Shown: positions 21,501-36,500, counted from the first letter of the stretch. The stretch: 64,000 bases of DNA from Patiria pectinifera (GCA_029964075.1 CM057142.1:34164392-34228391), one strand, 5' to 3'. The notes: a model not told the origin generated them from the letters alone. Made by a program: numbers and translations.

Positions 21501-24500
21501 TTTGTTGATTTTCACCAAATACATCCTCTATAATCTTCATAATAATTAAACATCCTCACTAATGTGTGAAATATATACAGTTAGCTGCATCTACCTACTG
21601 GAATTTGATGTCAACATGCCTCCAAAAAAAAGGACAAGTTCTTACTTCATTTTCTAAGATTATAGAACATTATTTATAAACGTACCATAGAGTTTTTTGA
21701 CAAACACTGTATAATTTCGGATAATCAATATGGATTTCAAGCACATCATTCCATTACACTTACTATTATTAAATTAATTGACAAAATAACAACTGGTTTA
21801 GACGCATCCCTTGCTACAATTGGTATCTGCCTGGACCTGTCCAAGGCCTTCGACACGGTTGATCATGACATCCTTTTATCTAAATTGGAACATTATGGAA
21901 TCAGAGGAGTTGCCATGGACTGGTTCAGGAGTTATCTTTCTAAACCGTCAGCAATTTGTATCTATCAGTGAAACCCAGTCTACTTATTGTGAAATATCTT
22001 GTGGAGTCCCACAAGGTCCTATCTTGGGTCCCCTTTTATTCTCTGTATACATTAATGATTTTGATAAATCCTCAGATGTATTTTCTGTAATTTTTTTGCC
22101 GATGACAGTAATTTATTCTACAGCCACAATGATGTAAATGTACTTTTTGATATGATTAATTATGAGATGAAAAAAGTATCTGCCTGGATCAAAGCAAATA
22201 AGTTGTCCCTTAATATAAAAAAAAACTAACTATATGTTATTCAGTAATAGGAAGTATTGTCAGCCGTTTTCAATCTGTATTGATAATACTAATATTATAA
22301 AAACTGATTGTTTAAAGTTCTTAGGTTTGAATATTGATGACAGTCTTGCTTGGAACAAACATATTAATCACATCTCTACTGTTATTTCAAGAAACATAGG
22401 TATTATATCCAAGTTGAAATGTACTTTTCCCCAAGATATCTTAATAACGTTGTATAATACCCTTATTGTACCTTATATTACATATGGAATACTTGCATGG
22501 GGCAATAGTGGTACTGGTCAAATTAATAGAATCCTCAAATTACTGTGATAAAGTATTGCGTATCATTAACAACGTTGATTTTTATGAGCATAGTAATCCA
22601 CTTTTTAAAAATAATTGCAATACTCTAAAAGTTAATGACATTTACTGTCTTCAGCTGGGCTCCTTCATGTATCGACTTAACACTAACAATTTACCCAAAT
22701 CGATTTGTTCTATGTTTTCAAAAAATTATGATATGCACCTTTATTTCACAAGACAGTTTAATGAATTTCATCGGTTTTACGCTCGTACTGCAATCTCTAG
22801 GGCAACTGTGAAGCATGAGGGTCCCAAGCTGTGGAGCTCGGTTGATTTTTCCCTGAAAAATATCTCCAGTCTCTCGATAGCGCAAATACAAAAGTAAGTT
22901 AATGGAAAATTATTTAAGTAATTAATTGTTTCTTTTTATCAAGGGGTTGCAGCTGCATGTTAGGCCCCCCCCCAAAAAAATTTGGTCTCTGGTCAGACCA
23001 TAATTCCGGAATTGACGCGGCGACGCGGCTTTTTTTTTTTTTTTCAAGCTTGGATTGTACAGACAAGGTAGGGTACTATTTTGCTTTTTTGGTGTCATCA
23101 TGTACATTGGTGTCCTCCATAATTTGCCTTGGGGCTCTCGATCATTTGGTAAAAACAATTGAGGAGGTGCGGCAATAGAGGGCGCTGTTGGAGCTACCGC
23201 GGAACATTTTGGAGAAAAAAAAGATTGACGCGCATGATTAAAATCGACGCGCGCGCTGACCAGAGACCGACTGTTTTTTTTGCGGCCTTATTCGGATATT
23301 CCTGTCTGATGTTATGTCCTTATATGTTGTTTGTGTGTGTAACTTGTATATTTTTGTATGATTGTAACTGGGGATCTCTACTCGACAAGCATTGCTTTTT
23401 AGGGATCCCCATCCACATATCTGGTATACATTTAACTCTGATTGTCTTTTTTATGTGGAAAATAAAGTGAATTGAATTGAATGAATTGAAATAGTTTACA
23501 TTTATCTGGGTTTAATTTTTGTGAATACACCCTGTACTTGACTTCTCCTTGGATGCCACTAGTCTGCCCCAGTTAAAGATATAGTCCATTATTTGTAACT
23601 TGTGCATTTTGTTCGTTTGAAGCAACAAACGTACTAAAAATCTGAAGAAGGGTGCTAAACAACTAACCTGATGAAGTTTCAGCTCAGCTTCAGCTGTATA
23701 TTCTGAGAAAAACAGCATTCTAGGATCCCGATTTCATATCAAAAGTTGCTGAATCATGTTTTGAATTGGGCCTGAATTCAGCGTTCGAGACACGTTCTCA
23801 CTGAGCCGAATGCAGCTACGCGATGTCGCGCACTGATCCGACGAATTATAGCAAGGGCGAACCACTAATGAAAATTTCCTACGCGTTGGAAAGGCCTTCT
23901 TTCGTTGATTTCTTCAAAATGACAGCTTGCAAGAAAGAAGAATTTCACAGGGAGTTTAGTTCCCTTACTTTCTTTCAACCAAGCATGTTTTTCAACAATA
24001 ATTACGTCAGTTACTTTTTGGATAGCTGCAAATGATGGACTATAGCTTTAACAAAACGTTTTGGACCACATCACGACAGACAATTTTGTTTCCATGTGAA
24101 AGTAAACTCACCCCACACTTGATGGTGTTAATGAGGTACTTCTCCCTGTAGAAGTGCACCTCACAGTTATCTAGCGCCACCATGACAGCTTTGAAGCCCT
24201 TCTGTCTGTGGTCCATGATGGACATGGTGGTGATGCTGGACGGCAGGTAGACTGTCCACAGCTTCTTGCCCTGTAAGAAAACACAATAACAAACTGTAAG
24301 ATGGTTTCTATTTATTAATCCATTGTAGTCGCAAATCAGTTGCTGCAACTTAGTAGCACATTTTGACCAATCCAATTGTAAATTTAAATTGGGGGCTATT
24401 CATCCTTACTCGCAAAGCAGAAGCTGAATTGCGAAGGACACAGCTACAACACGGTCGAGCTGAAGGCATGTAAAGGTGCTGTCTTCCACCGAGTACAGCC

Positions 24501-27500
24501 AGATCGAAAGTCTTGTTTTTGGCAGAGGGAGGACAATTGAAAAACTCGGAGAAAAATCATTGTGGCACAGGAGAGAATCAACGAACAACTCTACTCACAT
24601 TATCAGGGATGTGATTGGTCTGTAACAAAAAAACCTGAAAATTTTATGCATGAAGTGCAAACCCCGGCGAGCGCGAAGCAATTACGGCGTGGGGTCCGGG
24701 GCCCGCTTAAGGGCCCCGGAAAATTTTTGATTTTAGATGCTCTGTGGTGCAATCTGAGGCAATTACTGGGCACTTTCCTCTGAAATTCTGAAGTAGGATT
24801 TGTTTTAATTTTATGAAGAATTTTCCCTTATTTGTTAAAATGTACTCTTGTTCTAATAAAGTTTTTTCTGTACTCAAAGTTGAGAACCATGGTGTTCTCC
24901 CCAGGACTTTTTTCAAACCTGTGGGGGAATTTTTGTTGTGATACAACAACCCGCGAAGCCACGGCGTGGGTTCGGGGCCCGCTTAAGGGCCCCGAAAAAT
25001 TTTGAACTTTAGAAGCTTTCTGGTGCATTTTAGAGCATTTCAGAGGAGATCTTGTAATTTTTTTGTAAAATAAAATCAAAATTGTACAATGTAAACTTAA
25101 ATCACTTCTGCTTCCGATAACATGCCTTTCAAAATAGCGTCGGTAGTATTGTTGGAAAAAATTATTTCACCATTTCTATATTTGTAGTATCACTAGTAAA
25201 GCAAGGAATCATTTATATTTCATGTATTTTGTGCCTGGATTATTCTCATTTGCGCCACAAAAATTATCAAGACTAGCCATCAAAAGTGATTAAAACTTGC
25301 CTCACCTACTTAAAAATATATTTGAGGTGGGTCATTCCACAATTATGCTTAACGTACATCATGGCCGCTAGCGCCGCAAACATTCAATCTGGCCGGCCGT
25401 ACAACGCGCCGTACACACGGCCGGCCCGGCGCGGTATCAGTGTGCATTGCTGCACTGTGCACGGCCCATCCCGTGTGGCCGAAAATTCTGCCGGACTGCA
25501 GAAACACACTACGATGTTTCTCCACAGGTTCGAGTTTTGCAATCTCGTCATTTCAATGGAAAATACATACACAGAAAATGAAGATCACGTTCTGTGAATT
25601 AATTTTCAGAAATCCTCTTTTTCCATCGATGGTTGTTTTACTATTTTTACGATCCAACTTCGGCCGATTGATTTTGCACGGAAAACGAACTTGTGAGTAC
25701 TTGCAGTAGTCACTGGTTCCGATCCTTCATCATAGCATTGATTCTGTTAGCACGCGAAGGGTACCAGTGTACCATGCTGCACTCGTCTGCACACCTGACC
25801 AGCGCAACACGTGCATCTTAAGTACCGACACAGGAACTAGACCTACATAACCACAACCTCGGCCCCGAGCGAAAAATCACATAATCGCACTAATGGCAAC
25901 CGCATGGTCTTCAACTTCGTTCTCACATTGGGTGTTCAATATGTGCGTGCGGCATACATATCGATCAACGAAGTTTATGTCCGTAAGTAAATTTCGGATA
26001 TTTCAGCAAGCAAAACTCATTATGAATAATTAATTAGCACAATCTACCCCCCTATTTTCTCAACGGATTCACACGATTCACGTTGGTGGACTTTTGAGGC
26101 CCAAAAAAACGGATTTCCGGATAAAACCGGAGAAATCACATCCCTGCATTATGAACTGAGCCGAGAATTGAACATTGGCCACAGTGGTGAGAGGCGAGCG
26201 CCTTACAAACTGAGCCACCCATGCCACTTTTACATGCAAAGCTGAATGATTGTGCACTACATGTCATTAGAAAGTCAATTTTTCTTGGCAAAGGAGGTTG
26301 ATGAATTGACTGTACCTTCGTGTTTGTAATGAAAGGAGATAAAGTAATCAGGATCTGTTTATTACGCAAACACATACTTCAACTTTTATTGTAAAAAATA
26401 CCTACGATCTTACATTGAGGGTGAGCAGGTGAGTTCTGGCAAAAAAACAATTCACCACCCCACTGGTAAAAGAATACCCGACTTCACTGTAAAACACTGC
26501 ACAGTTTGGTCTATGCAACCCACCACTACTGAACAGAACTCCTTATAGTCTGCCCCCACTGGCAAATGAACACCCACCTTCATTGTGTAGCACTGCAGCG
26601 TCTGGTCCATGCAACCCACCACAATGTTCTTGCCGACTCTTTCCAGACCGACGGGCTGACTGTTTAGCTCCACACAGTGCTTGGCAATCTTCATACCTCT
26701 GTTAGTTAAAAAAACAAATCAATTTTACACAAAAAACATGATCTTGTCTTACTTTTCTCTAGTCAATTGTCTTTGCTCGTTCTCAAAATTAAAATAAGAA
26801 AATTTAGAACATTACATTGTAGAGTTCGCGTTACCTTTTGAGGGCATAGATGTTGCCATCCCTGCAGGAGATGATGATGCGAAACTCCACATCGTAAAGA
26901 CCACTCACACTCATGAACACAGGAACGCTGGGTAAAGACATCTGGAGAATCAAAAACCAATTCATTCAATGATTTTATGAGAAAAGGTCTCTCAAACTAC
27001 TTGTAATGAAACAACAGGTGTCTGTAGCACCCTCAATGGTCAGAAGAGAGATGCGGACCATTTGGTTGTCATCTTGGAGCAAGTTGGAGCGAGGACCATT
27101 AGTCCACTAGTGGTTGATTTGTGATGTAACTTTAATACGCCTGCGCACTAATAGCAATGTGCGAACGCCTCTAGTCAAACTCTGGTCAGAACATCATCAC
27201 GAAACATCTTGGTCCTGGCTCTCCGTTGTGCTTTACAATGCGCACGGCAACGGGTAACCAGCGATGGAACCATGCCCTGTGATCCGGTTCCAAGTAGTAT
27301 ACAAATATTGAGTGGCTCAGCGTGGAATGGGAGGAATATTATCGCAAGGTAAAATCTGGGCTTTTCCATTTCACGAGGCGAAGCCGAGTGAACTGGAAAA
27401 GTCCAGATTTTACTGAGCAATAATATTCTTCCCAATTCACAATTTAAAGCCACTCAATATTTGTTTTATATATACATATATAGATCCTTGCCATTTGATA

Positions 27501-30500
27501 TATTTGAACTTTTATTTCAATACAAAATTGGTGGACAATGTATGTCTCTTTCCCAAACCACCCCTTCATGAAAATGTTTGAACCCAACAATCTAGCGCTG
27601 GCTCTTTGGAACAATACGCGCTACGCGCAACACTGAACGCGCACACCCACCAGCATGCATTTGCACACAAATACCACGTCATGGAACAGGAATGATCATA
27701 ACTGTTCAATAGTATTTCCCATTCCCCATGGGCGAATGGGACTTTTTGAGCCCCGGCATGAATGGGAGCAATAACGAATGTCATGTGATGTGAGTTCCAC
27801 CAATCAAATGACACGGATCTGTATATCGTTATAAATCAACTATAGCAGTCTAACCACCCGTGGTTTGAGCAAAGTTAGTCAAACTATGGTTCACTATAGT
27901 TCGCACCTGAACGTGTTCTTTTCTATAACGCCCGAAGGGTGGGCTGGGTACGATCAATTTGAATGAAATATGTATCGAGCATATACCATGCCTTTGTAGA
28001 CCGGTACCCACCTCCATATTATTTTAAGTAAGAATGATAATGAAGGGACTGGGAGCCAGTCAATGGGCCTTCCCTGGTATACACCCTTTGCATTCAGTAG
28101 CCATCTCTGGTTTTTTATCAATTTGATTCATTAACCTTAACCCATCAAACCCCAATGGCATGTTTTGTTGCAATCTGTCAGGATGGGTAGAGTACCCCAT
28201 TGGGATGACACACCTCCAGAATCAAATTCAAAAATATGTGTGTGCAGTTTCACATATGGTGTTGGAATTTGCCAGGATGGGTATGGTTCCTAGCAAAATT
28301 ATGCTAGGGAGTTAGGGTTAACAATGAATACAAGGGTCCACTCATGTTTATCACTGTGGAACCAACGCCTACACCTCAAAGGTAGTCAGTGTTGTGGTCG
28401 AGTAACTGGAGATGAGTTTGAGTCAAATGGGTTGAGTATGAGTCTGAGTCTCAAGTCAATTGATTCAAGTCCAAGTCACAATTCATTTTTATTGAATCCC
28501 TCTAGATGCGCAGACATGTGCTAGTGCCCTGACTTATACCTTTGCAAGAATGGTGAAGGCTGCAGGGTCCAGTGTGTACTAGTGCCCTGACTGCCAGTCA
28601 ATATATGTATATTACCTTTGCAAGAATGGTGAAGGCTTCAGGGTCCAGTATGTAGACTTCTTTGCTCTCTGTGCCGGCTACAATGCAGCTGATGGCATCC
28701 TCATCAGCGGAGGATTTCTTGAGGGTATCCATGCAGGTAATCACCGTCTGCCGATCAGAGAGCGAGAAAGAGGTTATCAACAAGTGCCCACCTGTTTGTA
28801 GTCGAGTCCAGCACAAGTAAATGGTCATCAGGGGATGAACAATACAAAGGAAGATTTTTTTGCCACAGTTCATTTGAATCACTTGCGACTTGACTTGAAA
28901 CTGGACGACTTGTGATGGATTTGTGAGGAATCGGGGATTTGTGATGGACTTGAACTACAACATCGGTGCCAACATGTGGGAAAATGTCAGTTCTTGACCA
29001 CGAAAGATATTAGGGACTAATATCAGGGGACTATTAAGTTTAGAAATTTGCAACACGCAGACAATAAAGGTTTCCCTTTTTCATTCTTTGGTTCTCATTT
29101 CCGACAGACCCTATTTTGAAATCCCAACCCATGAACAATAAAAACAAAAACTTTTTATTATTGCCGAACCGGTCTGGCACCCCCACTAACAAAAAAAAAT
29201 GTATTTATTAATGAATTTTTTTTTTAAGACACCTTAATATTTGTTCAGCAAATACTGGTTACCAGCTAAATTGTTCCTGCAATGTACATTGTAAATGGTT
29301 CTCAGCTGATTGCATATAAAACATGGGCTCACATTATGACCTCAAGAACCAAACAAATCCTGGCCAGCTTTGTTCAATGAAATATTCCCTACAATTTCAC
29401 ACGGCAAAGATGAGCAGTATTTCACCAGCCAAAAGTTGACACAGAAACTCAAATTTTGAAACAGATTAGACTAGACCAGCAAATGCTTCGATCTTAAAAA
29501 AAAAAATCTTAAAAAATTACATCCTTCCAATGCAAAATTCCAGCTAACAACATATTGATCTCTTGATTGCCCTGCTCCTTCGTCAGATTTGAACCAGGCA
29601 GCAGACCCCCGCAAGCTTCGTGGTCGAGTGGTTAAGATGTCTGCACAAGTAAGCAGGAGGCTGTGGGTTCAAGTCCCACCCAGGCAAAATTGTGATTTTT
29701 TTTCTCACAACCTCTGACATTTTCAGTTATTTAATACAGTAGACAGCATTATAAGATTACATTAAATGTGATGCGATCAAGCTACATGAGTCGTTTTATC
29801 AAATTTTTTTATCACAGATTTGATAAAAGCATAACTGCTGTGAAAACCGCATGCTGATATCATCTTGAGTTAAAAAATCATGGAAGTTGGAACACCAAGA
29901 GATGTGATGAAGTGATATGATGAAATGGCCCTATTTTGGCCTGTGTCTCCAAATAAAAATTCCCCAAAAACGACTCATTTAGCTTGATCGCATCACAAAT
30001 GATGAGCAAAAGCCACATTTAAAAAACTTGCACGTCAAACTTGCTAAAGTTGGCTAATTCTTCCCACCTGTCTTTTGATGGTCGTCTGTTTATGCAGATT
30101 AGCAAAGCTCTCCATCTGCTCTTTGTCTGGCAACATTAAATATCTGAGGAAAAAAAAAACAGGTGCATACTTAACGATGTATGCATGAACCATGGTCTGG
30201 GAGGCTATAATGAGGCATCAGTGATATAAAACCACCAATAAATTGAAATTGTACTGACATCAACTGCAAGTGTTTTTGGCCTCCAAGATCTTACTTAGCA
30301 CATTGACTGGTTCCTGCCAAATAAACATGATAACTGGGACGGTATAAGGATCGGGAACCAGCTATTAAGCTTCGGCAACATCATCCACACTGTGACATAT
30401 GTCAAGCTTATGTTTTTGAAATGATCTAAAACTGAAGATTTCAGCTAGTAATTTCATAAAACTGTTTTAGAAAAACTGTTAAAGAAAGTTTTGCTTTTTT

Positions 30501-33500
30501 TTCTGATTTCATGTATTTATTCCAAGCATTGAAACTCATTTTTCATACGTACATGTACATGTATAAGCAGAGCCGGCGGCGCGTTCGTGTGGTCACTCAG
30601 TCAATGATCCACCACGCAGCTTGCACAGCGCAGCTTGCAACATAAATTGTGTTGCCGTCGTACGTGCACTTAATGACTGCACGTACATGTAAGACCTACA
30701 TGAATTTCCTTTCATTTTAAGTTGGAATTGTCAGCCTAAAAAATTTTTGTTTTTTTTAATTGAAAGTAAATTTTGATAATTTACGGTGCAAGTTTTGATT
30801 GTTTTGAAAGCGCTATTAAAAATATGTGGCATTACAAAATCGTGTTTGAACTGAACTGGTTCGGTTTAGTTCAGAAATGCTATGTTCAATGAAGTTTGGT
30901 TTGGTTCAGCGGATAGGCCGCAGCACTATATTTTATGCACAATTTTTAATACATATAGTACTTATTATTATGGAAAATGGGTCATTTGGGTCCCATAGAC
31001 TTGTGCACAAAATGTTTCCATCTGTAACCCTAACCGAACTCAACCCATCACAGTTCAACAGCAGGTTTTGTTTAAATCTGTTGGGATAGGTACAGTACCC
31101 CTAAACTGATGGTCTTTTACACTGAGTTTTGCATACCTCCAGAAACTAAGTCCAACAGTGTGTGTGTACAATTTCCCATGTGGGTGTTGGAATTTGCCTG
31201 AATGGGTATGGTTCCTAGAAAAGTAGGCTGGGGAGTTAGGGTTAATGTGTCCTAACACCAATTTGACGTTATCCTACCCCAACAAATTTTGGTATTTTTA
31301 CTAATTGGATCACGAGCAATCAATCTAGTATATTTGTGACAATAAATTTTGCCTCTAAAAAGGAGCTGTGACATTTAGTAGACATTGAAATGTCTCCCTA
31401 ATGTCCGGTGTCTCCCCAAGGAATAATTAATGACGACAAAATGTCTCCCAAAGGTACAATTAACAGGTACATGTATTCAGTCAACCCCTACACACAGGGG
31501 TGTGAGTGACCACTGATAAAAATAGCTGAAAAAGATCTTTAAAAAAAGTGTAACAAAGCTGAACTTTGGAAATCTCCTATACTTTTCTACACAGCAAGTG
31601 AGGGAAAAAGTTGAGAAAAAAAAGCTGAATCTAAAACTAAAAAGTAGCTGAAATCAACTTTAAAGCTGAGATGTCACACCCCTGTACACAATTATTCCTG
31701 TGTTCAACTCCCAAAAATGCACTTGGGACGAGATTCTTATTCAGCCGGTAACAGTGTATGCGACATCAAGGTACCATGGTTGGGGCATCTCCATAATAAA
31801 CAACGGCAATGATTGTCTTCGAACAAACGAAAGCCTACCATTTCGGGCGGAATAATTTCACAGGGTATCTGGTACCAGTCATTTCTTCATTTTGAGAAAT
31901 GTGTTTTTCTCATTAAATCTCTGGGTTCATTACCGGGTAATAATAATAATAATAATAATAATACAGTGTATTTATAATGCGCCAAATCCATCAAAAAAAA
32001 CTAATGCTCAAGGCGCAAGGGCACAAGAAATCTCAACACAGCAATAGAGATGGGCAATATTAAGACGGTTGGTTATAGGCAATATTAAACAGGTGTGTCT
32101 TGAGATGGGATTTAAAGGTTTGTATACATGTTATCTCTCTGAGTTCTCGAGGTAAGTTGTTCCAAAGGGAAGGCCCAGCGTGATGAAATGATTGATCCCC
32201 CCAAGATCTGTTGGTCTTTGGGACAACCAAAAGCATGGAGCTAGATGATCGGAGGGAACGAGCCGGAGTGTAAAGATTAACAAGACAAGCATTATACTTT
32301 GGGGCAGAACCATGGACACAATGAAAAACACACAGCAGTAACTTAAACATTATGCGGAACTCGATGGGAAGCCAATGCAAAGACTGCAGGACAGGGGTAA
32401 TGTGTGTATGTTTCTTACAGAGTGTGATAATTCTGGCTACAGCATTCTGTAATTTTTGCAATCTAGAAAGTTGAATTTGTGGTAAATTATACAACAGAGC
32501 ATTGCCAAAATCTAACCGAGAGGATATAAGTGCGTGAATAACCTTTTCTGCAGCAGAGCGAGTGAGGTATTTACGGATAAACCCGACATTACGAAGATGA
32601 TAACGTACTGATTTACATACAGCTGATACTTGACTTGTCATAGACATACATGCGCTAGACCGCGAGCGCGAGTGGAACACGTAATAATGTACTGTGTCTG
32701 TGTCCCATATGCCACGGGGCCGAATATGGAGCACAGATGTACTACATTTTCAATGTTCCAAAGGTCTGATAGGGATAACATACTTATTCTCAAGCTAACT
32801 TAATGCACAGATGGAACACACACGCAGTACACGAACTATTCAGCGGTTATCCTATTACACGTGTGTGCAGCATGGAACGTGGTATGGGATATCATCTTCA
32901 AGTAAACTTGAATCCTCGATCCTGATTGGTGGATCCATGGCAACAAGCTGTGCTACAAATAACCATGTAGCACAGCCTCGGTCCATACCCCACTCCGCGT
33001 ATTACGCTATTCTAAGATGCGATGTGTGCGTGTTCCATCTTAACTGTGCGTCAAGTTTGCTTGAAGATAAATTCGTGATCACGCTCGCGCTTGTGGAACA
33101 CGGAAAATGTAGTGCGTCTATGTCCCACACACCACTCGGCCTTCAGCCTTGTGGTATGTTGGACACAGACGTACTACATTATTCCGTGTCCCACTCGCGC
33201 TCGCGGGATAACTTATAATAACACACTTTTGTTGCCATGGATCGACCAATCAGGATCAAGGAATCAAGTTTGCTTGAAGATAATTACCAATGTTCCTACG
33301 TGCCTTTAACATGTCAACAGATGAACTCTAAATTCTGGATAAACTATAAGTGGGTTGAAGAATATCCAATTTGGACTAAAACACAGCCCCACAGCTTTGT
33401 GCAAATGCTGCCTGGCATGTTTGTCCTCAATAATGAAGAGTGAAATGCAAATTACACACATGGTCCACCGGAAATTGCTTTCCTCATAGAGATACGAAAC

Positions 33501-36500
33501 ATGCAGATGAATTATTAGTTTGTACATGTTATCAGTGTCAAAACCATCCTTCCATGCACTGAAGTGAGAAAGCCACACAGCACCTTGATAAACTGATTGC
33601 CAATGAATCAACTCTAGGACTGATGTTTTTTTTCGGGGGGGGGGGGGGGTTTTGCACTTAACAAATTCCTTCTTTCCATTAGGCCAGAAGCAAACCAGGG
33701 TTTGTGCGTACCTCAGAGATCGGACTGTCAGCGCTCCTTCATTTCCTTCGCGTCGGATGCTGTCCAGCATTTCCCGCAGCACTGTCACGTCAATCTTGTC
33801 CTGTGAAAGACCAGAAAGACTCTGAATTACGGTTGTCTATTAGTAAACCTCAAGGGAGACAACATGCCGGCAAAAAGGCAAAATCTACTGATGGATGAAA
33901 CGCATTCTGAATCTCTAGAGTACACTGACATGAGTGAGTAAAGTGAAGATGACAATTTATCAAAAGTACAGTGTCAGGGTGGAAATGCTTCTTGGATGCA
34001 TTGATGTCTCCAATATTGTTAATGCTCCCTAACGTGGCGCGGCCTGTAACATGGCACACTTTGATTTTTGGCCTCCAGTGCCTTGCTGGAGCAAAGATTT
34101 CACCTCAAATTTCACAGCGAGTGAAATTTCATCAAGCTCTAAACCTTTCCGTTCATAAACCTTGAGTTTACCTACTCATTACGAAGTTAAGGGACACATT
34201 TAATTTTGGCGCAATTTTCCGATTTTATTTTGAAGAGCGCAGTGAACTTTTTAAAAATGCGCCTAAAAATAAGAAAATAATTATCTAACAAACACATAGT
34301 TTGATAATGTGTGTGGAGATAATAATGGTTTTATCAGAATTTGTCAACTCTAAAGAAATTTCTAAATGTTTACCTGGAAATTTCCGTGAAATTGTTCAAG
34401 CGCCCCACGTTAGGGAACACTCGGCTGGTTTTGTGTCCGATTTCCGGATGCCACCGTTTTGGCATTTCTGACTTAATTTCATCACTTTAAAATTGTTCAT
34501 ACGGGGTTCAGTAGCAAGAATTATTAATTAAGGTTATACATGTAGTACCAGCATTTAAATGAAAGAATTTCAAGCTTGTCAACAAGGAGCTTGGGCAATG
34601 TTGCCTGAGGAAAGTTGGAGGAAACATCAAAGTGTGCCACGTTAGGGAACTCCACTAAACGTGTACATGTACTTGCACATGTAGCTAATAAGCTCATTGT
34701 ACACAGTATGTATGTAAGTTAAGGTTTGTACCAACGAACGGTTACATTTCAATATATTGAGACCAAAGAAACATGCTGGGATGCACCACAATCCAAAAGG
34801 GGAAAAACAAATGGAAGGAAAAGGTAAAGAGTTTTAAGACACAAGTCTACATTCAAAGCCTGGCGCACACCTTTCCGATTTTGCTGGATCATCAGATCAT
34901 CGGGCCATCGTACAGAGGTGTGTGCGTAAAATTCAGACCGATCTGACCGTCTAGGCCCCGGGAGACCGGATGAGATCAAACACGTTTGACTTTTTCGCAT
35001 CCGATTTCACCGGATCCGATTTCACCGGACGCAATATGTATGTTATTACCAATCAGCTTCACGAAGGAAGTCAAGCGGCTGTCATCATGTGACTGGTCAT
35101 CACGTGACTGATCATCACGTGACCGATTATAGAATGGAATTAGTTAACGTGGCGGTCTAACTGCAACGGTGACAAAAAAAACGTACGGGTGATGGGATAA
35201 TCCGGGAAACCGGTAAAATCGGGAAGGTGTGCGTTGGGCTTCAGACAGAAAAACAGATAGTCAAGTCAATCAATAGTCCAGTCACAAGTAAATCACAAGT
35301 CCAGTCACAAGTAACAGTGGATGATCAACAACAAAGGAATGCCTTTGTCAAAGCTCATGTGAAAAGCTTGTGAGTTGAATTGGGACTGGAGGACTTGTGA
35401 TGGACTTGCAGGGACTTGTGATGGCCTGGAATACTTCCCTGCAGAAATGAGTGTTATGATTGCCGTATCACAAAGTTAACCTAAAAAGATAACTTCGCGA
35501 TGACATAAACAGATTTTATGAAATTGCTTCTTTTCATTTTATTTCCAATGATAGAGTAGTTGTCAAAAACTTGTCATTTATTATGACATCGAAATGCAAT
35601 ATTCAGGCTGTGGAGTGGTGTGGGTGTATTGAGTTACTCGGCGGGAGTAATTGACCAAGCATCATAAAGCAGACAGGTGATTGACACTTGGTCAACTTTC
35701 CCCTCCCCCACAGACGATTATAAACATCTACCACTGTGGGATTGTATATTCATCTCTTCATGTCGGAGAAGAGTGCTTAAAAAAAGGTGATGGACACCAT
35801 TTGCAAACATTCAAAAGTGGAACTGTCAAAATATCGTGAAACATCCTACTTGACTGCAAGTAAACACTAGGATCAAATAATAAAAACCACAGCACCATAC
35901 ACCATTGTACAAATCGATGAAAACAAAAAACTTTATGGCTACCGTACTCTAATCCACAAACCTCCACTGATACAATGAAGACAGTTTACTTGCATACCTC
36001 TTTAGCTTGATTCCACAGGTCCTGTTCCACTGGGTTCACGTCCAACGGAGGCAGGGTGAACTTGAAGTAGGGCCGCAGGTTCTTGTATACATACAGGTAG
36101 GGGCCGGACGCTACTGCGATAGCTGTCGGTGATATAAAGCCACAAATATAATCAAATTCAACCAAACTGTGATTTCTGTTTGTACAGCCTAATGTGTCTT
36201 TTCTATCTGTCTTATAAACTGTGGTGCATGCTGTACGATAAAGCTGTAGTCTAACAACAAATGCAGAGAATTATTAAATTTCTCATTAAACAACCTGTTT
36301 TACATGCACCTGATCTCTTGATTTCAATGTTGGGGCCATTGATTATAACAGTGTACAATGTACATTAAGCATGAGTTTGTGTAAGCTTATCCAGTTAAAA
36401 AAAAAATAAGCTGGCAGGTTTTTGCACTGTCATATTTATCTACTGGAGTTTATTTGGGGAATAATGGCATAGCTACCTGGTAGCACTCGCTGAGATTCAA

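Larger units (their letters stand above)
20830..23534. mobile_element. Tc1/mariner-type element in BBS1 intron 10, enlarged by nested insertions
   Basis: Ends CAGGGTGTGTTCAAAAAAAT and (inverse) CAGGGTGTATTCACAAAAAT, each continuing into ACCCAGAT, flanked by TA at 20828-20829 and 23535-23536. Near the left end, 20875-21010 and 21275-21425 form a ~140 bp inverted repeat around CTGTGGCCA. The interior contains a LINE fragment, which itself contains another MITE. Confidence 0.78.
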
